From positions 1 to 62,362 of the forward strand of contig JAQWIW010000021.1 in the NCBI GenBank assembly GCA_029248665.1: a stretch of DNA of 62,362 nucleotides, given 5' to 3'. This document shows, piece after piece, positions 18,236 through 27,667 of the stretch; within the stretch, counting starts at the first letter, position 1, and the number at the start of each line of letters is the position of its first letter. Source of the DNA: Opitutia bacterium (GTDB lineage: Bacteria > Verrucomicrobiota > Verrucomicrobiia > Opitutales > Coraliomargaritaceae). The position numbers and the translations under genes were made by a program. Below the pieces are notes generated by a model. The model made no database searches and was not told the DNA's origin. It saw nothing but the letters and a program-made list of their open reading frames with translations.

Positions 18236-19330
18236 TCAATCGACTGCACCTACTTTTTTCCAGAGGGTATTGATGATTTTTTCGTCAATACCTTCTTTGG
18301 TTTGTGCATTGCCTGAAGTTTCCATGAGCACAAAACGAATACCGCTTGCTCGATTCTTTTTATCTCTAGAGATGGCTTGATTGAGAGCTTTTATGCTTAG
18401 TGGCTTTTTCAATAAAATCGGCAATCCATTTCTTACAAGTAGCTGAGTTGTTTGCTCTGTATCAGTTTTGCTAAATGTGGGGTAGGTGATTTCTGAGAGC
18501 ATGCAGGCTAAATGAATTCCAACTGCTATAGCCTCACCATGAAGATAGTCACCATAGCCTGCTACATTTTCAATGGCATGACCGAACGTATGCCCGAGAT
18601 TAAGTAATGCACGTCCGTTAGCATTAGCTATTTCTTTTTCATCATTTGCTACAACTTCGGCTTTAATTTCACAACATCGACGTATAATTGAAGGTAGAGT
18701 AGGTTCGTCAAAATTCAGATTTTCTATACTTAGGAGTTTATTAAAAAAAGATTTGTCGGCAATTAAGCCATATTTGATAACTTCTGCGATTCCTGAAGCA
18801 AATTGGTTTTTCGGTAAGGTCTCGAGAAATCTTTGATTTATAAATACTGCCTGAGGTTGCCAAAAGGCACCCACTAAATTTTTGCCTTCCGGTAAATTGA
18901 TGCCTGTTTTCCCTCCTACGGAACTATCCACCATAGCCAGTAGGCTTGTTGGTATTTGGTAGAAATTAATTCCTCTTAAGTAAGAAGCGGCGACAAAACC
19001 AGCAAGGTCTCCGATCACACCACCGCCGAAGGCGAAAATCACCGCATCTCGATTTGCTGAATGAGAAGCTAAGAAAGAGAGAATCTTTTCATATTGTTCA
19101 ACAGATTTAGAAGGCTCACCTTCAGGGACAATATAAACATGCGTTTGAGGAATGCCTAGGCTTTCAATATAAGCTTGGTATAAACCATGTAATTTTGAAT
19201 CTGTAATTAAGAAACAAGCCTGGTTTACCTGATTTAAGTCATGGATGGTAGCTTTTAAAGTACTATCATCTTGATTAAAATAGATCGGATAAGATCTATC
19301 ATCTAGTTGAACGTTTAATGTATCAGTCAT
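18236..19330 (-). CDS. aroB: 3-dehydroquinate synthase
   Basis: Second step of the shikimate pathway (DAHP to 3-dehydroquinate; NAD and metal dependent). The 364-residue product has the NAD site AFGGGVIGDLAGFVAA, YLRGINFYQIPTSLLAMVDS and GKTGINLPEGKNLVG. The metal ligands are present in IAEVIKYGLI, LNLGHTFGHAIENVAGYGDY and LHGEAIAVG. Its ATG overlaps the ftsY stop as ATGA, so it is translationally coupled as the last gene of ribH-nusB-ftsY-aroB. Confidence 0.95.
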   Translation of the reverse strand: MTDTLNVQLDDRSYPIYFNQDDSTLKATIHDLNQVNQACFLITDSKLHGLYQAYIESLGIPQTHVYIVPEGEPSKSVEQYEKILSFLASHSANRDAVIFAFGGGVIGDLAGFVAASYLRGINFYQIPTSLLAMVDSSVGGKTGINLPEGKNLVGAFWQPQAVFINQRFLETLPKNQFASGIAEVIKYGLIADKSFFNKLLSIENLNFDEPTLPSIIRRCCEIKAEVVANDEKEIANANGRALLNLGHTFGHAIENVAGYGDYLHGEAIAVGIHLACMLSEITYPTFSKTDTEQTTQLLVRNGLPILLKKPLSIKALNQAISRDKKNRASGIRFVLMETSGNAQTKEGIDEKIINTLWKKVGAVD

Positions 19331-20220
19331 GATTCAAATTTTTCAAATAATGCTTTCGTATATTTTTCTATATTGAAAGGATAAAAATCATCTGGTTCTT
19401 CTCCTGTACCAATAAAATAAATAGGAATTTTGAGGGACTTGTAAATACCAACCAGTGAACCTCCTCTGCTGGTGCCATCTAATTTTGTTATTATTAATCC
19501 ATGGATGGGGATGACTTGGTTGAAGGCATAAGCTTGGTCAATTGAATTTGAGCCAAGGCTTCCATCGATGACTAACCAATTTTCAATAGAGATGGCTTCA
19601 TCTTGTTTTTTTAAAACACGATCTAGTTTTTCCAACTCATTCATTAAATTCTTTTTGGTATGTAAGCGTCCAGCCGTATCAATAATTAGGAGATCGTGAT
19701 TACGTTTTTTTGCCGCCAATAAGCTATCGTAAGCGACGGCGGCAGAGTCGGCTCCATGATGACTCGAAATCAGTTCAATATTCAATCGATCAGACCAAGA
19801 TTTTATCTGTTCATTTGCGGCTGCCCTAAAGGTATCGCAGGCACTGAGTAATACCGAGCCACCCTGTTTTTGTATGCTGTAAGCAAGCTTAGCGGCTGAG
19901 GTCGTTTTTCCTGCACCATTAACGCCAATGAGCATGATAACTTTGGGTGTGTGCTTAAAGGGTGGAATTAGTGCTCTTTCGGAGCCATCGAGCTGTTCAC
20001 ATATAATTTTCTTTGCAAGTTCAAGCGGTGCAGTGTTTTTATCCTTTGCCTGCTTCTTTAAATCAGCCTCAATCTCATTTATGATTTTCTGAACCGTCTC
20101 TGTCCCAAAATCAGCAGTATATAATAAGGATTCAAGTTCTTCAATGCTCTCTGCATCTAAAGTCTTAGACTTGAAAATGCTATTTAGATTATTGGCAAAT
20201 TTTTTAAAAACCCCTATCAT
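19327..20220 (-). CDS. ftsY: Signal recognition particle receptor FtsY
   Basis: SRP GTPase that receives Ffh-ribosome complexes at the membrane. The 297-residue protein has the short N domain (LDAESIEELESLLYTADFG) and the G domain. G-domain motifs are G1 GVNGAGKTTSAAKLA, ACDTFRAAANEQIKSW, G3 LLIIDTAGRLHTKKNLMNEL and TKLDGTSRGGSLVGIY. It lacks a long acidic N-terminal A domain, as in many non-enterobacterial FtsY. Its partner Ffh is encoded at 38.9-40.2 kb. Confidence 0.95.
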   Translation of the reverse strand: MIGVFKKFANNLNSIFKSKTLDAESIEELESLLYTADFGTETVQKIINEIEADLKKQAKDKNTAPLELAKKIICEQLDGSERALIPPFKHTPKVIMLIGVNGAGKTTSAAKLAYSIQKQGGSVLLSACDTFRAAANEQIKSWSDRLNIELISSHHGADSAAVAYDSLLAAKKRNHDLLIIDTAGRLHTKKNLMNELEKLDRVLKKQDEAISIENWLVIDGSLGSNSIDQAYAFNQVIPIHGLIITKLDGTSRGGSLVGIYKSLKIPIYFIGTGEEPDDFYPFNIEKYTKALFEKFES

Positions 20221-20226
20221 AAGGCA

Positions 20227-20685
20227 TCAATCATTAGCTTTCCTCAAGGGTCTTTGAATGCTGTTTTTAACTTGATCTAATATGCCATTGATAAAGCGCT
20301 TGGATTCTAAGTTGGAAAAAGTTTTCCCTAAGTCAATCGCCTCATTGATCGATACAATAGGGGGGATGTCATCGCGAAAAAGTAATTCATACATAGCGAG
20401 TCGCAAAACGGCTAAATCAACTTTGGCAATTCGGTCAAATGTCCAATTGTTGGCATATTTTGAAATTTCTTCATCAATGGCTGAGATATTTTCAATGGCT
20501 CCTAAAATAAGAGATTCACCAAATGCATAAAAGTCCCTGTTTTGTTCTTGGTCCGCAAAAAATGTACTTAGGCTATCCAGTAATTCTTCAGGTTTATTGG
20601 CTTCCCATTGATAAAGGAATTGAACCGTAGCCATACGATTGGCTCTTCTTGGATTGGGTTTTTTTATCGATTTTTCTTCGTCCAT
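20227..20685 (-). CDS. nusB: Transcription antitermination protein NusB
   Basis: RNA-binding antitermination factor that works with S10 (NusE) on rRNA operons. The 152-residue all-helical product shows ANRMATVQFLYQWEAN, DRIAKVDLAVLRLAMYELLF and the conserved PPIVSINEAIDLGKTFS and RFINGILDQV. It overlaps the end of ribH by 22 bp and lies 6 bp upstream of ftsY. The ribH-nusB pairing is one of the most conserved in bacteria. Confidence 0.94.
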   Translation of the reverse strand: MDEEKSIKKPNPRRANRMATVQFLYQWEANKPEELLDSLSTFFADQEQNRDFYAFGESLILGAIENISAIDEEISKYANNWTFDRIAKVDLAVLRLAMYELLFRDDIPPIVSINEAIDLGKTFSNLESKRFINGILDQVKNSIQRPLRKAND

Positions 20686-21143
20686 TTTTCTTTGAGTTGT
20701 GCCATTTCTATGGCGGCTAATGCAAATTCTTTACCTCTATTTATTTTTGAGCCGCAACGATCTTCGGCTTCTTCTTGTGAATTAGTTACGATAATTCCAT
20801 TGATGATCGGAATATCTTTTTCTAAAGAGGTTTGATTTATGGCTTGAGCACTTGAATAAGCAATCACCGAGTGGTGCTCAGTTGCTCCAGCAATGACGAC
20901 TCCCAAAATGATAATCGCATCTACAATATTATATTTTTCGATCAAACTGGCAGCATAAGGCAATTCAGCTGAGCCAGGGACACGTTCCAAGTGAATAGAC
21001 TCAATAGCAGACGCTTTTAATTCATTTACCGTATTTTCAATGAGTGCATCCACTAATGCTGTATTGTAACGAGCAGCAACAATAGCGATGGAAAAACCTT
21101 CGGTGGGCTTTGTAGAATTATAGACTGGAGGGTCGAGACTCAT
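20664..21143 (-). CDS. ribH: 6,7-dimethyl-8-ribityllumazine synthase
   Basis: Penultimate step of riboflavin synthesis. The 159-residue protein shows AIVAARYNTALVDALIENTV, VPGSAELPYAASLIE, and the loop VIAGATEHHSVIAYSSA with the catalytic His. The phosphate-site region is EDRCGSKINRGKEFA. It is the first gene of a minus-strand operon. No FMN riboswitch is visible in the 99 bp upstream. Confidence 0.95.
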   Translation of the reverse strand: MSLDPPVYNSTKPTEGFSIAIVAARYNTALVDALIENTVNELKASAIESIHLERVPGSAELPYAASLIEKYNIVDAIIILGVVIAGATEHHSVIAYSSAQAINQTSLEKDIPIINGIIVTNSQEEAEDRCGSKINRGKEFALAAIEMAQLKEKWTKKNR

Positions 21144-21221
21144 AATTTTATTTAGATATCAAGCCATTGATCTTGCAAGGCTGAAGCATTTTTTATTTTT
21201 TAAATTTGAATTCTGTGGTAA

Positions 21222-22352
<1,131 letters not shown>

Positions 22353-22361
22353 TCACTTAGA

Positions 22362-23501
22362 TTAGCGATTGAGCAGGGATAAAAACTCAGTATTCGTTTT
22401 TGTACTGCTGATGCGATCAATCATAGTTTCAGTGGCATCTTCAATCTTTTGTCCAGAGAGTGCACGTCTTAGGAATTGAGCACCTTCTAATTCTTTGCCT
22501 GAGAGTAAGAGCTCTTCTTTTCGAGTCCCTGAAGCATTCAAATTAATGGCTGGCCATAGTCTTAGTTCGGCTGCTTTTCGATCGAGTACAATTTCCATAT
22601 TACCCGTACCTTTGAATTCCTGAAAAATGAGGTCATCCATTTTACTTCCAGTTTCGACTAGGGCAGTGCCAATGATGGTTAAACTTGGTCCATCTTCACA
22701 ATTCCTTGCCGCTGAAAATAATTGTCGTGGCTTTTCTAAAGCCCGTGAATCAAGTCCACCTGTCATGGTGCGACCACCTTTGCCAGAGGCTGAGTTAAAC
22801 GCTCGAGACAGTCGTGTTATAGAATCCAACAAAAGAACGACATCTTTGCCTGATTCAACAAGTCGCTTGCAGCGCTCGATTGCAATTTCCGCAATGCGCA
22901 GATGATTTTCCAATTCTTCATCATTCGAGGAAGCATAAATTTCTGCATCCACGCTTCGTTTAAAATCAGTCACTTCTTCAGGTCGTTCATCAATGAGCAA
23001 AACAACTAAGTGGCATTCGGGATGATTTTCGATCAGCCCATGAGCAATATCATGCAGTAAAGTAGTCTTTCCTGTTCTTGGTGGGGCAACAATCAAACCG
23101 CGAGTGCCTTTACCGATTGGACAGAATAAATCGATTATACGTGTAGTTAAACGGCCGTCTTTGCTTTCTAGGCGTAAATGTTCATCCGGGGCAATCGTTG
23201 TCATTTGTTGAAAGCTGTATTGCCCTTTTCTTGAATCAAGGGCTTTTGAATCAATCGTATCAATGAATCGAACCTTTGGGTTTGAAAAACGCTCATTTTT
23301 TTGAGCCTTTCCTTCAATAAAGCTGCCTTTTTTTATTTTAAATCGCTTGATCAGTTCTCTTGGCACAAAAGGATCACAAGGCTGTGTCTTGCCATTACGA
23401 CTTGGGTCAAGTAATTGCCCAGTTTGGTTTTTTAAAATTTCCAAAACACCTGACACAGCTATTTGTTCTGTAGGATTTTCTTCTTCAGTGGATTCGCTCA
23501 T
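22362..23501 (-). CDS. rho: Transcription termination factor Rho
   Basis: Hexameric RNA helicase that ends transcription. An N-terminal RNA-binding OB domain (SGVLEILKNQTGQLLDPS, FVPRELIKRFKIKKGSFIEG) is followed by the RecA-like motor. Motor motifs are Walker A VAPPRTGKTTLLHDIA, LIDERPEEVTDFKRSV, the Q/R-loops LLDSITRLSRAFNSAS and TGGLDSRALEKP. At 379 residues it is compact, with no long N-terminal insertion and only a short acidic leader before the OB fold. It converges on tgt with 9 bp between stops. Confidence 0.96.
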   Translation of the reverse strand: MSESTEEENPTEQIAVSGVLEILKNQTGQLLDPSRNGKTQPCDPFVPRELIKRFKIKKGSFIEGKAQKNERFSNPKVRFIDTIDSKALDSRKGQYSFQQMTTIAPDEHLRLESKDGRLTTRIIDLFCPIGKGTRGLIVAPPRTGKTTLLHDIAHGLIENHPECHLVVLLIDERPEEVTDFKRSVDAEIYASSNDEELENHLRIAEIAIERCKRLVESGKDVVLLLDSITRLSRAFNSASGKGGRTMTGGLDSRALEKPRQLFSAARNCEDGPSLTIIGTALVETGSKMDDLIFQEFKGTGNMEIVLDRKAAELRLWPAINLNASGTRKEELLLSGKELEGAQFLRRALSGQKIEDATETMIDRISSTKTNTEFLSLLNR

Positions 23502-23666
23502 AAATAAAAGTAATGTATATAGGATATACCTTAGGACTAACTAATATGGTGTAGGAGCCTCAGATTTGTCTAATTACTTCTAAAAGTAATAGGAATGTGA
23601 GTAGTTGCACTAAATGTACACCATTGAGTAAATCTAATTAGATAGGCTCGCTTATTTATGTCAATT

Positions 23667-23684
23667 CAAGAAAAAGCTTTCTTG
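23667..23684 (-). terminator. Weak hairpin after the SRPBCC gene
   Basis: CAAGAAA and TTTCTTG form a 7 bp stem around a 4-base loop, 12 bp after the stop of the minus-strand SRPBCC gene. There is no convincing T-tract after it on that strand. It may be a weak terminator or just a chance hairpin. Confidence 0.25.
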
Positions 23685-23695
23685 ATGGTGGCAAG

Positions 23696-24160
23696 CTAAG
23701 ACTTTTCCAGAAGCTTCGGCGTGGTCTTTTCTCTGAAATCAAAGATTTTTTTTAATTGTTTTCTTACATAGACCCAATGTGCAATTTGGCCGAATATACC
23801 CATAGGGATAGAATATGTAATATGGTCGATAAATTCAACACCTCCTGGGCATTCATTGATCTCATGATAATGATACCACAATGTGTAAGGGCCGATCCTT
23901 TGATCATCGACAAAAGAGTGTTTATCTTTGATGTGCTTGAGTTCGCTGACCCAATTCTGCTCTCCAATAAATGGAATTTTTATTTTGTAGCGGATAATCT
24001 GCCCTTCAAACATAACATCAGGGAGGTCACTAAGTATATTGAAGGTCATATCAGGCGGAGTGATCTTATTGAGATTTGATGGAGAGCGCATGAAATTCCA
24101 AGCGGTGTCTAAATCTGTTTTGATAATTTGCTTTCGTCTGAATTCGTAAACTTTGGGCAT
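23696..24160 (-). CDS. SRPBCC-fold (START-like) ligand-binding protein
   Basis: A 154-residue protein of the SRPBCC/polyketide-cyclase superfamily, often labelled cell-division-inhibitor-like. It starts YEFRRKQIIKTDLDTAWNFM and has SNLNKITPPDMTF, a DHITYSIPMGIFGQIAHWVYV segment and a C-terminal helix. Such proteins hold a hydrophobic ligand in a deep cavity. It is divergent from a desaturase-DUF1295-CFA run. The same kinds of genes cluster in oxidative-stress lipid loci of proteobacteria, so a role with membrane lipids is likely but inferred. Confidence 0.75.
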   Translation of the reverse strand: MPKVYEFRRKQIIKTDLDTAWNFMRSPSNLNKITPPDMTFNILSDLPDVMFEGQIIRYKIKIPFIGEQNWVSELKHIKDKHSFVDDQRIGPYTLWYHYHEINECPGGVEFIDHITYSIPMGIFGQIAHWVYVRKQLKKIFDFREKTTPKLLEKS

Positions 24161-24259
24161 CTACACTCATCGAAACAAAAAATAATAACTTACTTATTAC
24201 TTTATAAATTACACTATTTGACTTTTGTTTTTGGATTTTTTGTGTATATATAAACATCT

Positions 24260-25168
24260 GTGAGTTGGATAAAAAAAATTCTTAAACATACACTAGAAGA
24301 GGAAGAAAATAGACTGTTACTAATCTCTTCGCCTTTAGTTTTTATGCACCTAGCCTGTATTGGTATTTTTTTTACAGGATTTAGTTGGATCGCTGTTTGG
24401 GCATTACTCATAACTTATTTTTTTAGAGTTTTTGCACTTACTGCAGGCTTTCATCGATATTTCTCACATCGTTCGTTTAAGACAAGTCGTGTTTTCCAGT
24501 TTATTTTAGCCTGGGCTGGCACATCATCTGCTCAAATGGGTCCTATGTGGTGGGCGGCACATCATCGTCACCATCACCAGCATTCCGATACCGAAGAAGA
24601 CGTCCATTCACCTGTAGTTAGAGATGTCTTTTGGGCGCATGTAGGCTGGGTTTTATGCCGTACCTATGGAGGGACTAATCAAGAAAAAGTAAAAGATTTA
24701 TATAAATTTCCAGAGCTTAGGTTTATTGATCGATGGCACGCTTTACCGGCAATTTCCCTAGGCTTGATTTTATTTTATATCGGTAACCGATTAAACTTTT
24801 ATTATCCAGATTTAGGGACAAGTGGCTGGCAGCTGGTCATGTGGGGATTTTTCTTAAGTACGGCCTTAGTTTACCATGTTACTTTTTGCGTAAATTCAGT
24901 CACGCATATCATTGGAAATAAACGTTTCAAAAACAAGGATGAGAGCCGCAACAATTGGTGGGTAGCCATGCTGACTTTTGGTGAAGGCTGGCATAATAAC
25001 CATCACCGTTACCCGCATTCAGCTCGACAAGGTATGTACTGGTGGGAATTTGATTTATCGTATTTAATCTTAAGAATTTTGGAAAAACTCGGATTGATAT
25101 GGGATCTCAAAGTGTATCCTAAAGCAATCTACGAAGAAGCATCGCGCTTAGAATTAGAAGGTAATTAA
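24260..25168 (+). CDS. Acyl-CoA/acyl-lipid desaturase (delta-9 type)
   Basis: Membrane di-iron enzyme that adds a double bond to fatty acyl chains. The three histidine boxes are complete: HRYFSH, HRHHHQHSD (HxxHH) and HNNHHRYPHS. Transmembrane helices flank them, and WGSWW-like aromatic segments (MWWAAHHR) are typical of stearoyl-CoA desaturases. The product has 302 residues and no fused cytochrome b5. GTG at 24260 is the most upstream start, since an in-frame TAA lies three codons before it. Its TAA is immediately followed by the start of the DUF1295 gene, so the two are coupled. Confidence 0.92.
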   Translation: MSWIKKILKHTLEEEENRLLLISSPLVFMHLACIGIFFTGFSWIAVWALLITYFFRVFALTAGFHRYFSHRSFKTSRVFQFILAWAGTSSAQMGPMWWAAHHRHHHQHSDTEEDVHSPVVRDVFWAHVGWVLCRTYGGTNQEKVKDLYKFPELRFIDRWHALPAISLGLILFYIGNRLNFYYPDLGTSGWQLVMWGFFLSTALVYHVTFCVNSVTHIIGNKRFKNKDESRNNWWVAMLTFGEGWHNNHHRYPHSARQGMYWWEFDLSYLILRILEKLGLIWDLKVYPKAIYEEASRLELEGN

Positions 25169-25939
25169 GTGCTAAGTTTAAATATATGGGTAGGGTACGT
25201 TCTCTATGCGGTATTGATGTACGGCTTGGCTCTGATTATTAAAAAGATGTCTTTAATGGATATTGTATGGTCTCTCGGCTTAGGCATTGGAGGCGTATTG
25301 ATTTTTCAAAAATCCGATTCTCATTCATTGAACGCGTGGTTGTCGCTTGGATTAATCTTTTTATGGTCAGTGCGTATGGGGGTGCATTTATTTGTGAATC
25401 GAATCCTGAGCGATAAAGAAGATTCTCGTTACCAAAGATTGATCGATCATTCGGGTAAAGCTTGGAAATTGGTGTTCCTTGCTTTTTTCCTTCTACAGAT
25501 TTTCTTTATTTTCATATTTTTATTTCCAATAAAAGCAGCAATCGACTCTAATGGTGGCAGTTTTGGTCTATTTAATATCTTAGGCTTTGTTATTGGCATT
25601 TTAGCTTTAGTGGGGGAAACGCTGTCGGATAATCAATTGAAGCGATTTAGTGCGAATATTCAAAATAAGGGTAAAGTCTGCAAAGAGGGATTTTGGCGAT
25701 ATTCTCGTCATCCCAATTATTTTTTTGAATGGCTTTTCTGGTTTAGCTTCGTTGGCTTAGCCTATGGAGGTGATAGCTTTTATTGGTCTTTAGTTGGCCC
25801 AATTGTAATGTATCTGTTTTTACGCTATATTACAGGAGTTCCATTTGCGGAATTATCTTCTCTAGAAAGTCGAGGCGATGCCTACAAGTTATACCAAAAA
25901 GAAACGAATGTTTTTTTTCTGTGGTTTCCGAAATTATAA
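25169..25939 (+). CDS. DUF1295 membrane protein (steroid 5-alpha-reductase-like)
   Basis: A 256-residue polytopic membrane protein with about six hydrophobic helices. The family motif near the end, FWRYSRHPNYFFEWLFWFSF, corresponds to the NADPH-binding region of the steroid-reductase/ICMT superfamily. DUF1295 proteins are often next to CFA-type methyltransferases, as here. A reductase role on unsaturated or modified acyl chains is suspected but unproven. The GTG start directly abuts the desaturase stop with no spacer, and the CFA-like gene starts 12 bp after it. Confidence 0.85.
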   Translation: MLSLNIWVGYVLYAVLMYGLALIIKKMSLMDIVWSLGLGIGGVLIFQKSDSHSLNAWLSLGLIFLWSVRMGVHLFVNRILSDKEDSRYQRLIDHSGKAWKLVFLAFFLLQIFFIFIFLFPIKAAIDSNGGSFGLFNILGFVIGILALVGETLSDNQLKRFSANIQNKGKVCKEGFWRYSRHPNYFFEWLFWFSFVGLAYGGDSFYWSLVGPIVMYLFLRYITGVPFAELSSLESRGDAYKLYQKETNVFFLWFPKL

Positions 25940-25951
25940 TATACTCAAATT

Positions 25952-27175
25952 ATGCCAAAAACATCTAATAATAATATGCCATCTAAAAAAGTTTGGCAGC
26001 TTCATTTATGGAAAAGAATTTGGCAGTCTATTTTAAGTACGATCACGATTGGTTATTTGAAAGTTACCCATTCCGATGGTTCGGTAAGCTTTTATGGAAA
26101 GCCTGCGGATTCCTATGCCGAGTTAATTATACATGATGCTTCTTTTTATTCTCGAGTGATATTTGGTGGTAGTGTTGGCTTAGGGGAGGCTTATGTTGAT
26201 CGTATTTGGTCCAGCTCTGATTTATCTAAATTACTAACATTATTAGGAGCGAATGTTCAAAAATTTGGGACTTTTCAAAAAGGGCTTTCATTAATCAGCC
26301 ATTGGTTTAACTGTGCTTATCATTTTCTCAGAAATAACAATAAGAAAAATAGTATTTCCAATATTCAAGCACACTATGATTTAAGTAATGATTTTTATAA
26401 AACATTCCTTGATTCAAGCATGAGTTATTCTTCTGCATATTTTGAAGAAAAGTTATTGAATTTAGAAGAAGCTCAATTGAATAAAATCCATCGGATTCTT
26501 GACCTTTCTGAGCTGAAGAAAGGCAGTCATATTTTAGAGATAGGTTCGGGTTGGGGTGCTTTAGCCTTTGAGGCGAAAGGAAGAGAATGCTTTGTGAAAA
26601 CAATCACTTTGTCTCAAGCACAATACGATTATGTAGAATCTGAGATGGCAGATCGAGGATCGGATAAATCTATAGAAATCTGCTTGCAAGATTATCGCGA
26701 CGAAACAGGTCTTTATGATAATGTGATTTCATGTGAAATGATCGAAGCTGTAGGTAAGGAGTACTTAGACTGCTACTTTAGGAAAATTAAAGAGGTACTT
26801 AAGAAAAACGGGATCGCAGTATTGCAAGCAATAACCATACGTGATTCCGATTACAAAGAATATTCAAGAAGCTGTGACTGGATTCAAAAACACATTTTCC
26901 CAGGCGGGCACTTACCTTCCTTGGGGATAATTAAAAAGCATATTAAACAAATTGAAGGAATTGAAATTAAAAATGTTTATTCTTTTGGAAAAGATTATGC
27001 TAAGACTTTAAATTGCTGGGATGAGAACTTTACAAAGTCCTTAAAGCAAGTTGAGGCATTAGGCTTCGATGAGAGTTTTCAGCGTAAGTGGCGCTATTAT
27101 TTTAGTTACTGCATCGCTGGTTTTTCCAACGAATTAATAGATGTTCAACACATCGTACTTCAGCGAAGTGATTGA
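25952..27175 (+). CDS. Cyclopropane-fatty-acid-synthase-like SAM methyltransferase
   Basis: Transfers a one-carbon unit from SAM to the double bond of phospholipid acyl chains. Residues about 50-110 hold the CFA N-terminal region (GGSVGLGEAYVDRIW). The methyltransferase core has HYDLSNDFYKTFLDSSMSYS, SAM motif I ILEIGSGWGALAFEA, CEMIEAVGKEYLDCYF and IFPGGHLPSL. The product has 407 residues. Two positions that help bind bicarbonate in E. coli Cfa differ: YSCAY is YSSAY, and the His of LLHTIG is Ala (LQAITI). Members of this subgroup occur with desaturase and DUF1295 genes, and the product may not be a plain cyclopropane ring. Confidence 0.88.
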   Translation: MPKTSNNNMPSKKVWQLHLWKRIWQSILSTITIGYLKVTHSDGSVSFYGKPADSYAELIIHDASFYSRVIFGGSVGLGEAYVDRIWSSSDLSKLLTLLGANVQKFGTFQKGLSLISHWFNCAYHFLRNNNKKNSISNIQAHYDLSNDFYKTFLDSSMSYSSAYFEEKLLNLEEAQLNKIHRILDLSELKKGSHILEIGSGWGALAFEAKGRECFVKTITLSQAQYDYVESEMADRGSDKSIEICLQDYRDETGLYDNVISCEMIEAVGKEYLDCYFRKIKEVLKKNGIAVLQAITIRDSDYKEYSRSCDWIQKHIFPGGHLPSLGIIKKHIKQIEGIEIKNVYSFGKDYAKTLNCWDENFTKSLKQVEALGFDESFQRKWRYYFSYCIAGFSNELIDVQHIVLQRSD

Positions 27176-27186
27176 TTAATCAATCA
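27169..27186. repeat. 18 bp perfect palindrome joining two convergent stop codons
   Basis: TGATTGATT/AATCAATCA is perfectly self-complementary. It contains the TGA of the CFA-like gene (27173-27175) and, directly next to it, the TAA of sufE (27176-27178 on the minus strand). There is no T-tract. It could fold as a hairpin in either transcript or be a protein site. Confidence 0.6.
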
Positions 27187-27604
27187 TCTCGCTCTTTTGG
27201 CAAGATTGGGCAAAGTGTTGGATGAATTCAACAATTTTGCTAAGACCATTTCTTCGATTGGGCGAAAGGTGTTGGCTTATTCCAACATCTCCTAGAAAGC
27301 TTGCATCGTTACAGATGATTTCTTCTGGAGGTTGATCACTATAAAAGTCGCAGAGTAGTCCAGCAATTCCATGAACAATCGCTGAGTCTGACTCAGATTG
27401 AAATGTGCACTTACCTGACTCAAATTTTGGAACTATCCATAATTGAGATAAGCAACCTTCAATCATAAATTGATCAATTTTAAACGAAGTCTCTAGTTTA
27501 GCTATTTTTTTACCATACTCGACTAGATAGGCTAAACGCTCATAGGCATCAGGTATGAGGCTTAGTTCTTCTATCAACGACTGTTGTTTTTCAGCTAAAA
27601 GCAT
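27176..27604 (-). CDS. sufE: SufE-family cysteine-desulfurase activator
   Basis: Accepts sulfur from SufS and passes it to the SufBCD scaffold for Fe-S cluster assembly. The 142-residue protein has the active-site cysteine in EGCLSQLWIV, followed by SESDSAIVHGIAGLLCDF and a C-terminal helix with LSPNRRNGLSKIVEFI. Length and motif order are those of SufE/YgdK. No other suf genes are adjacent. It meets the CFA-like gene end to end with no spacer. Confidence 0.93.
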   Translation of the reverse strand: MLLAEKQQSLIEELSLIPDAYERLAYLVEYGKKIAKLETSFKIDQFMIEGCLSQLWIVPKFESGKCTFQSESDSAIVHGIAGLLCDFYSDQPPEEIICNDASFLGDVGISQHLSPNRRNGLSKIVEFIQHFAQSCQKSEMID

Positions 27605-27667
27605 ATCTTAAACTTATGTGAAGTTTGTAATTATTCAATTAAGAAGGTATTTTTTTGAATAAAGTAT

